DNA from: Kudoa neothunni
Lineage: Eukaryota; Cnidaria
Direction of reading: 5' to 3'
Assembly (NCBI GenBank): GCA_964304625.1
Contig: OZ199839.1
Coordinates: forward strand, 186,001-250,000
Length of the DNA: 64,000 nucleotides
Shown here piece after piece: positions 35,516 to 49,400 of the stretch. Positions within the stretch are counted from its first letter, which is position 1. The number at the start of each line of letters is the position of its first letter. Both the position numbers and the translations under genes were made by a program. The notes below the pieces were generated by a model, which saw only the letters and a list, made by a program, of their open reading frames with translations, made no database searches and was not told where the DNA came from.

Positions 35516-38448
35516 AAATAATAATGCGTGTTAACGTCTAGCGGCGTGCGCAGTATACAATGATAATTTGTTTTAGCATTTGTTGGATATTTTTGGATTT
35601 TTCGTACAAACTAAAAATTTCTTTGTGTCCATATTCAATTTAAGTTTTCGAATGTCCCCAAGGTAGAATTGTTCAAACTACAAAAACAAATAACTTTTGC
35701 GCATGCGCATGCTTGGATCCTCGTTAAGGTGATTTAAATGCATTGTCTTTTTAGGACTTGAAAGAATAACTTAAGGAATTTTAAACTTATCTAGCCCTTA
35801 AAAGCTAACTCCGAGCTCCGTTATACCGCTTTTATATTATCTTGCGTATACATTTTATTGCTAAAATAGTTATATTTTGTGTAATTTTGTCAGAATTTAA
35901 TTTACAATTCTGTAAAAATATTACCAATTTACTGATACATTAAGTTGAATCAAATTCACAGCAAAAATACACATAATATAACAATTTTCATGACAAAATA
36001 ATAAATAGATGGACACGTAGAGCTCAAGGTTAGCTTTTCTAAGTGTACTTTAGCGTACTTTAGTTGAAGATAACTTTTAAATTATTCCGGAAATGATAAA
36101 GTAAAAAAAACAACCTTTTAACGTTATATAACTATTTAAAGCAATATCTTCAAAAATTCTGCTCTTAATAAATATAAATCAGATAAATCGTTACTATACT
36201 TTCTAAAGCAGTGTTTCTCTCCAAATTTTACAATCGTACTCCCATGCCAATATCCATGTGAAAGTCAAGGCTTAATTTTACTTATTATTTAAATGCGAAA
36301 ATAATAATACCAGTAAAAACGGTTTAAAATTATACGTTCTATTATTTTAAATGATATTTTAATTTTCTGAATTATTTTTAAAATGAATTAATTGAAAAAG
36401 AAAAACTTATCTTTTCCTCCCTCATAACATGACATGACATGACATGACATAACATAACATAACATAACACTCAACAATTGAAACTATTATTAATTCCCGC
36501 TTGAAGATACCATTTTTATGTAAAGTAATAAATAATTCTAATTAAAAAATGTTATCACACTTATATCGAAATAGTAGAAAACAAATTTATATAAAAGTAA
36601 TATTAAATTATGGTGATAAAAAATATAATCACTCGATTAAGTTCTGTATTTAAAGGAGAAATTTAAAGAAGTCAAATAAATATATCTAATTCATATACTT
36701 CATAAAATAATCACCATTTCGAGAAAATATTATTTGGAATCTAATTGATCTGACGACTTTCTCGGTTTTGCAGGTTTTTGATAAATAATTCAATGCGTGG
36801 CACATTGTTACTCAATGATACTTGCAAATCGTGTGTGTGTGTGTGGGGGGGGGTTCGGGTAATTTTCGATACTTTTTATTAGTATACAATAAAGTCGAGA
36901 AGCCTGCTCATATACAATCTTGTGCTAGATAAATCCAACGAATTCATTATTCTATATTGGGTCATATCTTAATTTAAACTTTGTGGCAATGGGTTAAGAA
37001 AAATTCAGAAAATTCAAAACAGATTCCTTCTTAATGTACCCGAATATAAATCATTTATATACTCTGTTAAAATTGACATTCATTTGTTTAAATATATAAA
37101 TGAATTATCCTATTTTTGTTGTACCAACATTTTTAAAGACAAACTGGCCAAAATTCATGTCAGAGACTTCGTACAGATCCCAGCATAAAACTTAAAATGC
37201 AACATAATAAGGAATATACAATTAAATGATGGATATCGAATTTAGACAGGAAAAAATGTTCGAACCACATCGTGGTTTTATTTGTAGTGGTATAAGCTTG
37301 TTCTAAGTAGATAAAATGCTGACAACCTAATTAGATTTTAAGCATATAAATATGTTACCTTAAAAGATTACAAAGTTACGATTTTACATGAAAATATCTA
37401 GTGCTAGACTTTGTATGTTTAATAGGCTTAATATAAACTATTACTTTACTGAGCCATTTTGTAGAATTAGGTAAAATAAACAAATTGGTAACAAAATAAC
37501 CAATAAGATTATTACACACATTACGTCCTTACATGATTTAAACGGGGACTAACGAAAATTACGACATGAATATATTAAGACTAATTTTTAAGTTTATTCT
37601 AGAACGACTCCCGCATCGCCAATAGCAGCTTTTCTTCACCCCCTGTAGGAAAACACTGCTCTACACTAACCTTGTTGTAGTTTCGATTTATATGGGATGA
37701 ATTTTTGTTGAACTATTTTTTATAAATTTAATTCGTTTTGATATGTAATGGTAAATCAAGTGATTAAAAATAATGAACCAAATAGGATTAAAACTATTAA
37801 AAAATAATTATTATGTCTATCAAGATGCGTGCGTTTTTTACAATTAATAAATAAATTAATTGTAAGAAATCTTTTAGCTTTTTGGCATTTATTCTTACTA
37901 TCAGGAAAAATTATTCAAATTTGTAATGAATGATTATGCGCTTATTTTATGGATCATAATTATCTTCCGCTCAAAGTAAGCACTAATCAGGAAATATTTT
38001 TAGATAGGCATTCCTAGCAAACCTCAGCTGTAATAAATAAAATTTCACATAGAATAGGGGAAAGAAATTTCGTGCACTCGAGGCCCTAAACAATTATATT
38101 TTAATTACGAGCTAAAAAAATTAGGAAAATTTTTAATCCTCTTTTTTCTAAAACCATTGCTATTATTGTTATTAAACTCTTGTTGACATCGTTATTTTAA
38201 AAGTCGCCCCATATTTTCATCATAAGAATAAAATTTTGAAAACAAAAATTTCAAAATACGTGATATAATTTTGTAAGAGAGTATTCAAAATCATTCGATG
38301 AGGAGAATAGATAACCTAAAACAATGTTATCTCGATAGTCCTTATTATACATAAGTTATAATGTGGGTTTATTCCCTGTTACGATGATAGACGAGAATCA
38401 AATTATGTAATACAAAGGTGATTCTCAATTAATTTAATTTAAAAAAGA
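35516..38448. other. Intergenic region between protease and GTPase genes, right copy
   Basis: Counterpart of 3181-6127: protease promoter side, shortened TGACA array (about 36426-36470) and (GT)7-G9 tract (36831-36853). No gene was seen. Confidence 0.6.
35698..35709. promoter_or_regulatory. Perfect NRF-1 site upstream of the complete protease gene
   Basis: TGCGCATGCGCA about 183 bp upstream of the ATG at 35515; see the left copy at 3363-3374. Confidence 0.5.
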
Positions 38449-38663
38449 ATGGATAAAGTGAAAAATTTGCTCAATAAGACCCCATATCCGTATTCTATTG
38501 TTTTAAGCGATTCGGCTATTCGCAAAAAATTATAAATTATTTATTGATTTAATCGCAGCGGTGTAGATCGGCATAATTATCACTCGGGTGCAGTATCACA
38601 GTGATTCTCTGTTTGGTGCGGTGCTTGGGAGTCACTAATTTTGAAAAATTTTTGTATTATCAA

Positions 38664-41600
38664 ATGTGTGAATTTTTTCTGTGCACCTACAAAGACAAAA
38701 GGCTGGTGGTGGACGTGTCTAACTACTTGAGACGAAATCACGCTCCAAACGATACCTTCACCAACAATGAAGATGTAAATTAAAAAATTTTTAGTTTAAA
38801 TACCTGTAATGTGCCAGATGTCTCTCTTTATCAATACGATTTTTAATCACCTCTTCCATGGGGGATTAAATATCTACCTCATTGATTTATTTCCACGCTA
38901 AAATCATTTTCGGCTATTTAACATTTTTAACATTACAAATTATGCAATTACATCTATAATAATTTTTTTATTATGCTCGTTGGACAAATTTTTTTTAATT
39001 AATTAGTATTTTCGTTTCTATTGTATTGGAAATATAACCAGATATTTCGTTGTAGAATATAACAACTGGATGGGTTAAATTATGAATTCTTTGTTAATAA
39101 TAGCAACAACACCAATTGCAACATTAATAAATAATCTGCATCATAATAGGTGGAATTGGGAGATATCGAGTTTCTAAAAGATGCTAAACAACGACTTTGT
39201 AACGTGTTGCAAGATATTTTGGACGCCAACAATAGAGATAACACTAACGAATTATTCATTGAGGTGATTCTATCCAAGGAACTCACTCAAAATCAATACC
39301 AACAACCCATCACAGACGAATGTTTGAGATATGTTGAAGAGAAAATTAATGTGAAGATGAAGTACTTACAGAAAAAGTCTTCTAATTCGAACGGCATTCA
39401 CACCAATCTGCAATATTTGTGCCAGAAGAATCAAAATACTACCAATTTCTCAGAAGTGAGGTGAGTTGAAGTGTGTAATTGTTCAAATTCACACCATCTG
39501 TTATGTAGAGTGGCGGTTGTTGGTAATGTGGACGCGGGAAAAAGTACCCTGCTAGGTGTGTTAAGTAGGGATTGCTTGGATGATGGTCGAGGAAGTGCAA
39601 GGGTGCGTGTTTTCCGACACCAGCACGAAATCGATTCAGGAAGAACCAGCTCCGTTGGAACAGTTGTGGTTGGATTCGATAACGAAGGAAATATTGTCAA
39701 ACGCTCCCACCAATCTCACACTAACAAGGATCGAGCAAACTATCGAGATGTTTGCATGAGTTCATCAAAAGTATATTCACTAAAGTTTAATTCATTACAA
39801 GTTGGTCTCAAATTCTATTGATAGGTTGTGCTGTTTGTGGATTTGGCTGGACATGAAAAATATCTAAAAACCACAATATTCGGGCTGCTTGGTCACTATC
39901 CTGATTATGTGCTTCTTGTTGTTGGTGCTAACATGGGCACTATTGGTATGACACAAGGTAACGCGGATGATACTTTGGATTGTTTTTAATGACTTTTTTC
40001 AAATTTCTCATCACTAGAACATCTCAATCTTTCAATATCGATCAATCTGCCTACATTCATAGTTGTCACCAAAGTTGATATCTGCCCTCCAGATGTTTTG
40101 ACAGCAACCAAAAAAAGTATCTCCAAACTAATCCGAGATACCAATAGAAAGGCTTATCTCATAAGAAACGAAAGCGATGCCATAACAGCGGCTGTTAATT
40201 TTAATCTGAGGTAAATTGGGTGTTATATTTTGACTTAAAGCGGCCGGCCCGGTCGACTAATAATTTCACTAATTTTTTTATTTAGGATGTGCCCAGTATT
40301 TTTGGTCTCTAGTGTGACCGGAGAAAGCATTGACACGTTGAAGGTGTTTTTGCAGCTTCTTATTCGAAAAACAACTTCTTCCAGTTGTGATCAACCCTCG
40401 TTACTTCATATAGATGAGGTGTATCGAGTGCCGGTATTTTTGCTATATTATGCTTTGAGGCCTTTTTAAAAATAGTCCCCTCTTTCGAATCGAATATGGG
40501 ATGAAAATGTTTCCATTCCTTTTAATAATAAATTTTTTTCATTATTTATTGTAACAATTTTTTAAAAATTATGGTAACGATTATACTGAAATAATATTTA
40601 TAAATTCAAGAATAAATAAAAGTAAATAATCATCTTTAATCTTATTCACTGTGATTTGAATTAGTTCACCCGCGACCGCCAGGAGTTTATTCTCTTTATT
40701 TGCAACATTAAGTTGATTAATCCTTAAATTTCAAGCTGAGTAGTTTGTTATAAAGTTGAATGAGTTAAATTCACTTAATAATAGAGGAGTTGTGTATTGG
40801 ACCAAATATAATTGACACATGATGTGTTTAGATCTACAATTAATTTTTTGATACATAACCGCGTTTATTTGGATTTTAAATAATTGAATAAGGCGCTTTA
40901 TTAAGAATCAACCAAATCTGTAATCAATAAATCTGAACCATATGGATTAAAAATTGAGTTCATGCGTGTGTAAATGATATTTACTATAGGGCTTGGGTTT
41001 TCCCCTAGTTCTTGGGGGTTTTTTCATTTTTTACAAAGTCTTGGGTTTTTATTGGAAACCTGTAAGCATTGAATAATAAGACAAGTTTTTTATGTGCCGC
41101 ATTAATATTTATATTTTTAATAACGTATCCTATTCAGATTATATCATGCAGGGTTTAAACGGTTACGATATTGAATGACGACACTTTAGATTGTTTATCG
41201 TGACACGACTGCATAATGACTTAGTAAACATTGTCGCACGTTATTAGAAAATATATTTTGAACTGTGAAGCAATTAATTTTGAGCATATTAATCTATCTA
41301 TACTAGATATTAAGTATGAGTTAGTGTTCCCGCCAAAAAATTGCAATAATAGGAAAACAAATTTAGATTTAATATCCGAAGACGTAATTATAGAATCGAA
41401 AGAAGTTCAGAAACTTTAATGGGTACGATTCTACCTTTTGTTGTACTATAAAATAACGTTTTTCTCGACCTTTGATTTGTTTACTTTAACTTTGGTTTTT
41501 CTAAAACCCCGCTGGCAGCCCTGATTTACCATAGATCCTGTACAGATCATACACAAACTTTAATAAATATAATTCTATTGGCCGTTGAATCCAAATACAA

Positions 41601-43211
41601 ATTTTTCAAACTTGTATGACTGCTAAAAGTTTCATTACTTGCTGCTGATACCGATACCACCACATTGCGCACAAATCTTTATTGGGGATTTTAAATATGT
41701 GCGAATTCGATTAATTATCGTCTATAAAATTCAAAAAATTATGAATTGCAATAAGAGCTTAACAGTAATTATTTAAAAACAATTTAAATTAGATGAGGAG
41801 GGATAGACCTTCGAATTCTCCTCTAATGATTGGGAGGGTGAAAAATTTGTTCGAGTATTCTTTTCTATTAAATAGAGAGTATTAAGTTTATTAAATAAGA
41901 TAACTTAAATTATACTTAAGACGCTAATAGATGTTTTAAATAATTTTGTGCGTTTAATATATTTTTTTGTTTTTCGTAAGTGAAATATGGAGGAAAAATG
42001 TTAAAATAATAACCTATTGATCAGTATTATTAAATTCGGATCTATTCGAAGAAAAATTATGGAATTAAGCAATTTGTTTAGAATATTAAATTATATTGTT
42101 AACCTTTTTTATGCATCAATAATTTTCGACGAGTATTGAGTATTTATCAAAATATAGGATCGGTGTGGGGCTGCATTATTTATAAGTTGATGGAATTTTT
42201 CATTTTTGAAATCTTCTCTCTCCTATTTTGTTTATGAATGAAAAAATAAAGATTTTGTAATCAATAAATAATTGATGATATAAATAATTGCTTCAGAAAA
42301 ATATTCTTTTCGAATTTTATGCGCAGAATTTAACATAACAACCCCCAAAAATTCCTTATTACTTTGATTTTACTTAAAAGTTTCATTTAAAAGCAAAATA
42401 TTTTGTTTCTAATAAAGAAATTCATTTGCTACCCCAGAGTATCTCGAACTTAGAATGGTATCAATTTTTTCAAAAGTTGTAATACGTCATGGGGGACTAA
42501 ACTTAAAAAGAGGGCTTCAAGCACTATAAATACGTTAGAGTGTTAAATAACATACTGAGTTAATTAATTTATTTTACTTCTTGCATAGGGAGTTGGCAGT
42601 GTAGTTGGGGGATTTGTGAAAAAAGGTGTTATTACATCCGGTCACACCTATCTACTTGGTCCCTTTGGCGCTGAAGGAAAATTTGTACCAAGCACTATCA
42701 AATCGATACATCGTCAACGAATTCCAGTGGATAATGGTTTGGCAGGTCAATCAATTAGTGTTGCACTTAAAAATGTAACTCTCAGTCATACCCACATGTT
42801 ATCGTTGCTGCAGTTACAATTACTTTTATTTGTTAGGTTAAACGATCCGAACTCCGTAAAGGAATGATTATTGCGTGCAAATCAAGCAATCCTGTCGCTT
42901 GTTTCGAATTTACTGCCCGTGTTTCTATAATGCACACCTCAGCTACCATATCCGAGAAGTATTGTGCAGTGGTTCACGTTAGCACTGTTCGACAAACAGC
43001 AAAAATTATCACAAAAGACAAATCCAAAATTTTGAAAGGAGGAGATGAGGCTGTTGTCACGTTTCGTTTTATGCAACGACCCGAATTCGTTGAAGTAGGT
43101 AGTCGTTTGGTGTTCAGAGAAGGAAAAATGAGAGGCCATGGTGTTGTTCTCTCTACGATTCCTATCGGTATTAATTTTTGCAACTTTAACAGTTGTTTTA
43201 TATACCAATAA
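38664..43211 (+). CDS. GTPBP1-like: GTPBP1/GTPBP2-like translational GTPase, right copy
   Basis: Same exon chain as the left copy shifted by 32321: 38664-38774, 39150-39460, 39509-39770, 39825-39957, 40018-40210, 40286-40433, 42589-42774 and 42837-43211. The translated exons are identical to the left copy. P-loop [22 protein letters not shown] and the C-terminal LVFREG are intact, so binding and hydrolysis of GTP should be retained. The conserved family acts on ribosomes or elongation and on mRNA decay in animals. The start codon is uncertain (ATG 38449 could begin an extra first exon). Confidence 0.9.
40434..42588. other. 2.15-kb intron of the GTPase gene, right copy
   Basis: AT-rich intron, no recognisable gene or element; one substitution versus the left copy was noticed near 42097. 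Confidence 0.6.
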
Positions 43212-45982
43212 CTACTATATAATAGAACATAAAAATCCAAAGTAGCACCAAATCTAATCTAAATTACATACTCGTTTGGTTCTATGATTGTTTCTACTCA
43301 GTACCACAATTATTTGATGTGTGGGGTAGTAGTAGAGTAGATGGTTACTTGGATGAAATTCAACTTTCAAATTATGATAATATAAAAGTTGTTTGAATTT
43401 TTAAATTCAAATACTGGGAAATTGTACGTTTACTCATGTCTCATGTACACCACCTATATAAATAATCATTGAACATTTTTTCTCTTATTTTTCAATTTTC
43501 AAGATAACTTTGTTTTTTATGTAATCACAATTAAATAAAGAATTTCACTGAGAGTTCATAATTCGCCCAGCTCTTGAAAAAAGTTTATGTATTTTTCGAT
43601 AAACATTATAGCTCTTAAGATCGCTTGATTAACAACTAAATTTTGAAGACATTTGTAATTTCAATATTATTTTAATTTTCAACGCATGAAGTTAAAAATC
43701 TAAACCATTTTAATGATATAATGCCCCATTTAATTTATTTCAATATGATTTAGATTATTGTTGAAAAATATTGAAAAATTATTACTTTTTACTACTACTA
43801 CTAATAGCTTATTTATTTTGTTATACATCAATTAGATAAACAACATCCTTATGGAGTTTAATTAAACTACAAGTTAAAAAGAATCTTCGATGTAAGGCCA
43901 CTTATTTCACTTCAATCCCTTCCGCCTGAGTTTAAAATCTTTATCTAACCATCAAATAGTTTTTTACAGTCGAGATTGGATAATGCGTGATTTTACCTTC
44001 AATATATGGAGGAAAGAGTGTGACATTTTCGAGGAAATTAGAATAATACGTTGTTTAATCTCAATAAAAACAATCAAAGGTGCCATAAAAATGACGGTTG
44101 AAAAATTTATCCTAATTGATATGCTTAATTTTGTTATTTTTGTTATATCTGAATGTATATCCTTTATATATATTCAAGGACATTCAATGCCGGCAGGATT
44201 CCTTCTCATGAAATCAAGCTGAAATATAAACGTTGCAAGAAATAGGAGAAGCATTTAAATACAAGATTCATCGGCACAGGTGAAGAAGTTTATCCAAAAT
44301 CGCACGAATGATCACATTATTTCTGGAGATTTATTCTTAAAATGTTTATTATCATTGCGAAAAATAATAAAGATCAAAATTATAAAGAAAGTGGGGGAAA
44401 TATTGCGAAGTTTGAAGTAAGTTTAGAATCATTTTTAAACATATTCATGGCGAAGCTGCGAGCAGTATTCTTGCATCTATTGAAATAACAATGTGATAAA
44501 CATCTATAGCCCAAGAGACATAATAAATATTAATAATACCGCTATGTTTTATGAGCAGTTACTTATTAAAGGAAGGAGAGTGACATAAAGGATAAAGTTA
44601 ACCATAAAAACATAACGACATTGGTATCACACTTTTTATGTGGAGAAAATTTGCCATTATCAATAATTGGAAAAGACTGAAATCCTAGGTGTTTCAAGGT
44701 CAAGGGATTAAAACATACACTATGAGTATTGTGCTCCTAAAAATTCTTCGCTGATTTTGACCATATTTTTCAGGCAATGAACAAGATAAATTCTAAAATA
44801 GAGGCAAAGAACATACAAATGCTAATCTTGCTGAGCCAGTGCCCAGCACATCCAAAAGAAATCTGTTGTCATGGCAATATAAAGACTTTTTTTGACTAAA
44901 AATACAACATTTATTTTCCAACAAATCCATCAAGGGTTGATTTCATTGTTTTAAAATTAGAAAAAAAATAATGTGTACTCATATGATATTATTTGATGAT
45001 TCATCAACTGCTAAATACACTTTACTTGACGCAATTTTAACTCCGAAAAACGTGGAGCTGCATCACAACAAAAATTATTGTGAATATTTCAAAAAATCTA
45101 ATATATTTTATGAAAATAACAGCTAGTGCGAACATTTAAAATTATATCTATTGTGTTATGACAAGGAGACGGAAAGGGAAGATAAAAATGATAAAAAAGT
45201 CCAAATTAAAACCAAACTTTTAACCTTTTTATTATTGATAAAAAACAAGGAAGACTATCTTTAATGATGGTAGCTTTCTTAAATGTAAAAATGAAAAAAT
45301 GAAAATTACAATTTGCATCAACCACAAAACCCCAATTCAAAGTGAAATAGAATCTGATGATGTACAAACTACAAACAAAAGTTTCGATAAAATATGTTAG
45401 ATAGGCGGTAAGTATATTAAGCAAAGCATTTATTCAAGAAGCTGTATCTTTAATCTTAGTTCTCACATCAATAATGAATCAAATATTTAAATTATCATCT
45501 AAAAATGACACTAATTGGAAATTATTTCATTTATTTATAAAAATCGACATTTTTATTCTTTTTGACTTGAAATAATTTTCTTATATGTAAGATAATTAAT
45601 TAAAATTGACTAGAACTAAAATAAACGTGTAAAACAAGTTTAAATAAATCATGTTTTCCCCCACGCGCAGGCGCGGCTCGATATTGAGTAATTTTTTCGC
45701 GGCCCCACAAATTACGCAATATCCAATCTCGACCGTACATTGTATAGGAATAATATTAATAGAATTATAGTATTGTATTTTCGACAAATAATCAACGAAA
45801 TAAATCATGAAGAATCATGTTCGTAAATAATAATATATAAACAAATATCTGTCAGTTAAAGCTTTAAAACATTTTATCTGAAAATCAAGCTTTTCTTATC
45901 AATTTATTTCATTATTTCAATATTTTTTTATTTAAAATCTAATTCAATTCCAAAATAAAAGAATAAACTTGTTTTAAATAAT
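43212..45982. other. Intergenic AT-rich region, right copy
   Basis: Counterpart of 10891-13661. Its only interpretable content is the BED-finger hAT remnant at 44806-45127. Confidence 0.5.
44806..45127 (+). mobile_element. BED-finger hAT transposase remnant, right copy
   Basis: Same broken PSTSK-linker and BED-finger pieces as at 12485-12806. Confidence 0.4.
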
Positions 45983-46243
45983 TTATGGCGGCGATACACC
46001 AAATCCTAATGAGTTTCGTACACGCTCTGTGTGATAAGGTTGGTAGTCGGTAGGGATCAAAAAACGCTCACAATATATTCGCCAGGAGATTTCGATTGAA
46101 TCTGTGTTACGCAACAGCTTCAAAATACGATACCGCACGACTTTATCATTTAAATTAATGTCAGCTCGCATGCGTAAGCACAACGCGTCGAACATTGCTT
46201 GAATAATATTTGATGTACCGACTGCATTTTGGTAAACAAAATC
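45983..46243 (-). CDS. Unidentified minus-strand exon, right copy
   Basis: Identical to the exon at 13662-13922 (DFVYQNAVGTSNIIQAMFDA...). It is head to head with the UQCRC2-like gene. Its protein family is not recognised; see the left copy for splice signals. Confidence 0.4.
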   Translation of the reverse strand, partial: DFVYQNAVGTSNIIQAMFDALCLRMRADINLNDKVVRYRILKLLRNTDSIEISWRIYCERFLIPTDYQPYHTERVRNSLGFGVSPP

Positions 46244-46429
46244 CTAAATTTCTCAACAACTTACAGAGAGTAGATAAATCTATCGAACTATGTCCTAATC
46301 GTTGATTAGCAATGCCGATTTGTTGAAACAACCACTATGGAAACATTTAACAAACATCCCCTATCGAAAGAACAAATTCAATCGAATAAATTTCTATCAG
46401 CTGAGGTTAAAGTAATAGTGGATTAATAG

Positions 46430-49400
46430 TGCGGATTTTATCAAATTCAATCTTCTGTATCAAGTACAACATTGGAAAATACAATCAAACTCCAATAGCT
46501 AATATTCCTGTTGACAGTCCAATGACACATGGCATGATTTGTCTTCAGGCGGGGGCTAGAAATGAGCCCTCAAATTATCTGGGAGTCTCTCACATTTTAA
46601 GCCATTCAATTCTCAATGTACGTGATCTAATGGTGTGATGTGAGTTAATGTGGTGGGGGGTGTTAATAGGCCACAAATAAAACTCTTGTTACAGATGTGG
46701 TACGCTCACTACAATCATTGGGTGCTGATATAAAGTTGTTGATTGGTTAATAAGTGGATAATCTAATTGGCATTTGTGTAGATGTTTGAATGATCGAGAT
46801 TCTGTGATGGTTTACCTAAATGCACATCCCGACCATATGTATGTGTGAATTTTTATTCCATTATCCAATCGTTTTTATTCCACTTGTTCTATATCAATTA
46901 GGGAATATTGTTTAAACACTATCTACGAAGGTCTATACAACAATGCGAACAAATACCGAGAATTTAAATATTCGTTTGATTCGTGTCTCATTGATTACGA
47001 CAATTTCAAAGAGAACTTTCCTCACGCATGTACACTTTTAAATTTGTTGTCATTTTTACAATTAATTCACCATTAGATCTAATGGAGTATGTGCATAATT
47101 TCGCATTCAGGTAATTTCTAGTGATGTGGTGTTCAAAATGTGTACCTCCATTAAAAATTTTCATGTTTAAGGGATGGTCTCGGAAATTCGTTATACTTAA
47201 ATCCTTCCGTTATTTTACGAGTTGAAGATTATTTTGATATGGTAATTAGCTCGGGATTCTCATTATTTAATTAAATTACTTAATCTATCTATCTATCTAT
47301 CTATCTATTGTAGATGAATGATTACCGTCGTCAAGTATTCACCGGGAATGGCTGTATGGTTTCAATAGGTAATTTTTGGTGCATTTGTTATTAGAAACTG
47401 TTGTGTCATTGTTTTTATTGACTGACAACTTAATTATCAAAATTCGAAGATTCGCGGGAATTAATCTTTTGCGCATGTTGTAATAATTGTTACGTAAATT
47501 ACTGCGAAACCAACCTATATATTCATAAATAAATAAACGTACGTAAAAAAATATTGTGACAACTTGATTATTGATTAACTTGGGAAGCATGTTTTTCTAG
47601 CGGAGATTATTGGCATGGCAAATTTTAATCCTAAGTTACATATGCGTATATGCGCATGTGCGATGGTAATTTTTAAGCCCTGAAACCTTTATTTACAAGT
47701 TGTGTATGGTTGTGGTTTTTTAAAATCTGCTATATTTGATTATTTATGGTCCACTGCTTCGCTCTCAGACCTCAGAAATTAATATAATCAAAATTGGCTA
47801 CAGATGAACACTATTTATTGCACCAATAGTCATTACTTTAAATATAATAAAAACTAGCCGTTTTTGAATATTAGTTTCCGAGCCAAAGACCACGTTCTAT
47901 TTTTTACAGTCCTACTCTAGCTTATAATCTAATCTAGATTAGTTGACGAGGTTTACTTCAATTTTCACGGTTTTGTGCGCTTATTAAGTTGATATAAAAA
48001 TTTGTGATTTAACCCTCCAATTCACGAAAATTTACACCTTCCAAGTAAAAATGGAGTAGAAATTTTCCCTAAATTTGTTGGGACCAAAACTGTTTTAAAT
48101 ATAATGTTTTATAATCTTGATTGGTTTTAATAGATTCTATCGATTGCATTTTGAGTAAATCAAGAAACATTTTTATTAAGCTAGTATTGCGCATGTGCAC
48201 AACAAGACTACTGTTTTATCAGCAGTAAATCTCTTCTTTATTATTTAAAGATGTTATTTTAATGTTGAAGAATTTTTAAATGTTTATTGTGAACTAATCG
48301 ATGTAATATTTATACAAAAAATAACAAGAAAACGGTGTTATTTCTTGAAAAATGTTTTTACAACAAAACGTCACGCAAACGTCAAGTTTATGGACAGTTT
48401 TTATGTCGTACATTTGGGGATTGAAGATTGTCAGAAATATGTCGTCCATCGAGTTAATATTCTATTTTATGAAAGTGAAGACACCGAAACGATTATTCTA
48501 GATGTTTTGAGGTGATGTTCGAGTAGATTGTGCAGTTTAAGTCTCCCGTAATGTTCCATTTTTGTCAATAAGACAATCGGCCTGGAAATATATCAAAATT
48601 TCATTTATCTGAAGTTTTTTCATTAATATACCGTAATGAGTGTAGTGTCCGATGAGTAGGAATCTGAGCAACTTTTAATGCGTTCACACGAACCCGTTGC
48701 GCACAAAACGATAGGAGAACATGAGCACATGAGGCTAAATAATAGTATTTCTCGATTTATTCAAAATCTAATCGATGCGATTGACTAATACCGTTCAAAA
48801 TTATATAACTTTCTTTTTAATCGTTTTGGTCAAAATAATCTGGGTATATTTCTGGCCCATTTTTATTTGGAAGGTATTGTTGAAGCAACTTTTTATTGTT
48901 AATTGATACACCCTTTTATTCCTTTTATCTATACTACTATAAAAACAGCAGCTACAAGATTACATTGAATTTGGATCTTTTATCTTTACTTTATTGAGTA
49001 AAAAATGACTTCAAACATCACGTAATATGTGGTAGAAATCTACCACATATTATTTAGAGGGTTAATATCTATATTTGATTGAAATCTTGTGCTAAAATAT
49101 TCATTTTAACACAAGTTAATTCATTTGGGGGGTTTCCTATCGAAATTACTAATGAACTGTTATACCAAAAATGTTTTTGCAATTAAACGTCCTGAAATTT
49201 AGTATTAGTTTTTAAAAATAATACTCGATTTATAGGAATTAAAATTTAGATTTTATGATTTTTTGTATGAGTATATTCAGTAAAATTATCGCGTTTTTAA
49301 AATAAATTATCTGCTGATTTTTTGTTGATAACTGGAATTGTATAAATTTAAGTGTAAACGTGTGTGCTTACACAAAGTCTAAAATAAAATACTCGCAACT

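Larger units (their letters stand above)
32336..48098. repeat. Right copy of the ~15.8-kb direct duplication
   Basis: Direct repeat of 1-15769. On both sides this copy continues into the remaining exons of the protease (31162-32335) and of UQCRC2 (49864-50834), so this is the intact locus. Length differences are confined to microsatellites: TGACA array -5 nt, GT/G tract -9 nt, TATC array +8 nt relative to the left copy. Confidence 0.97.
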
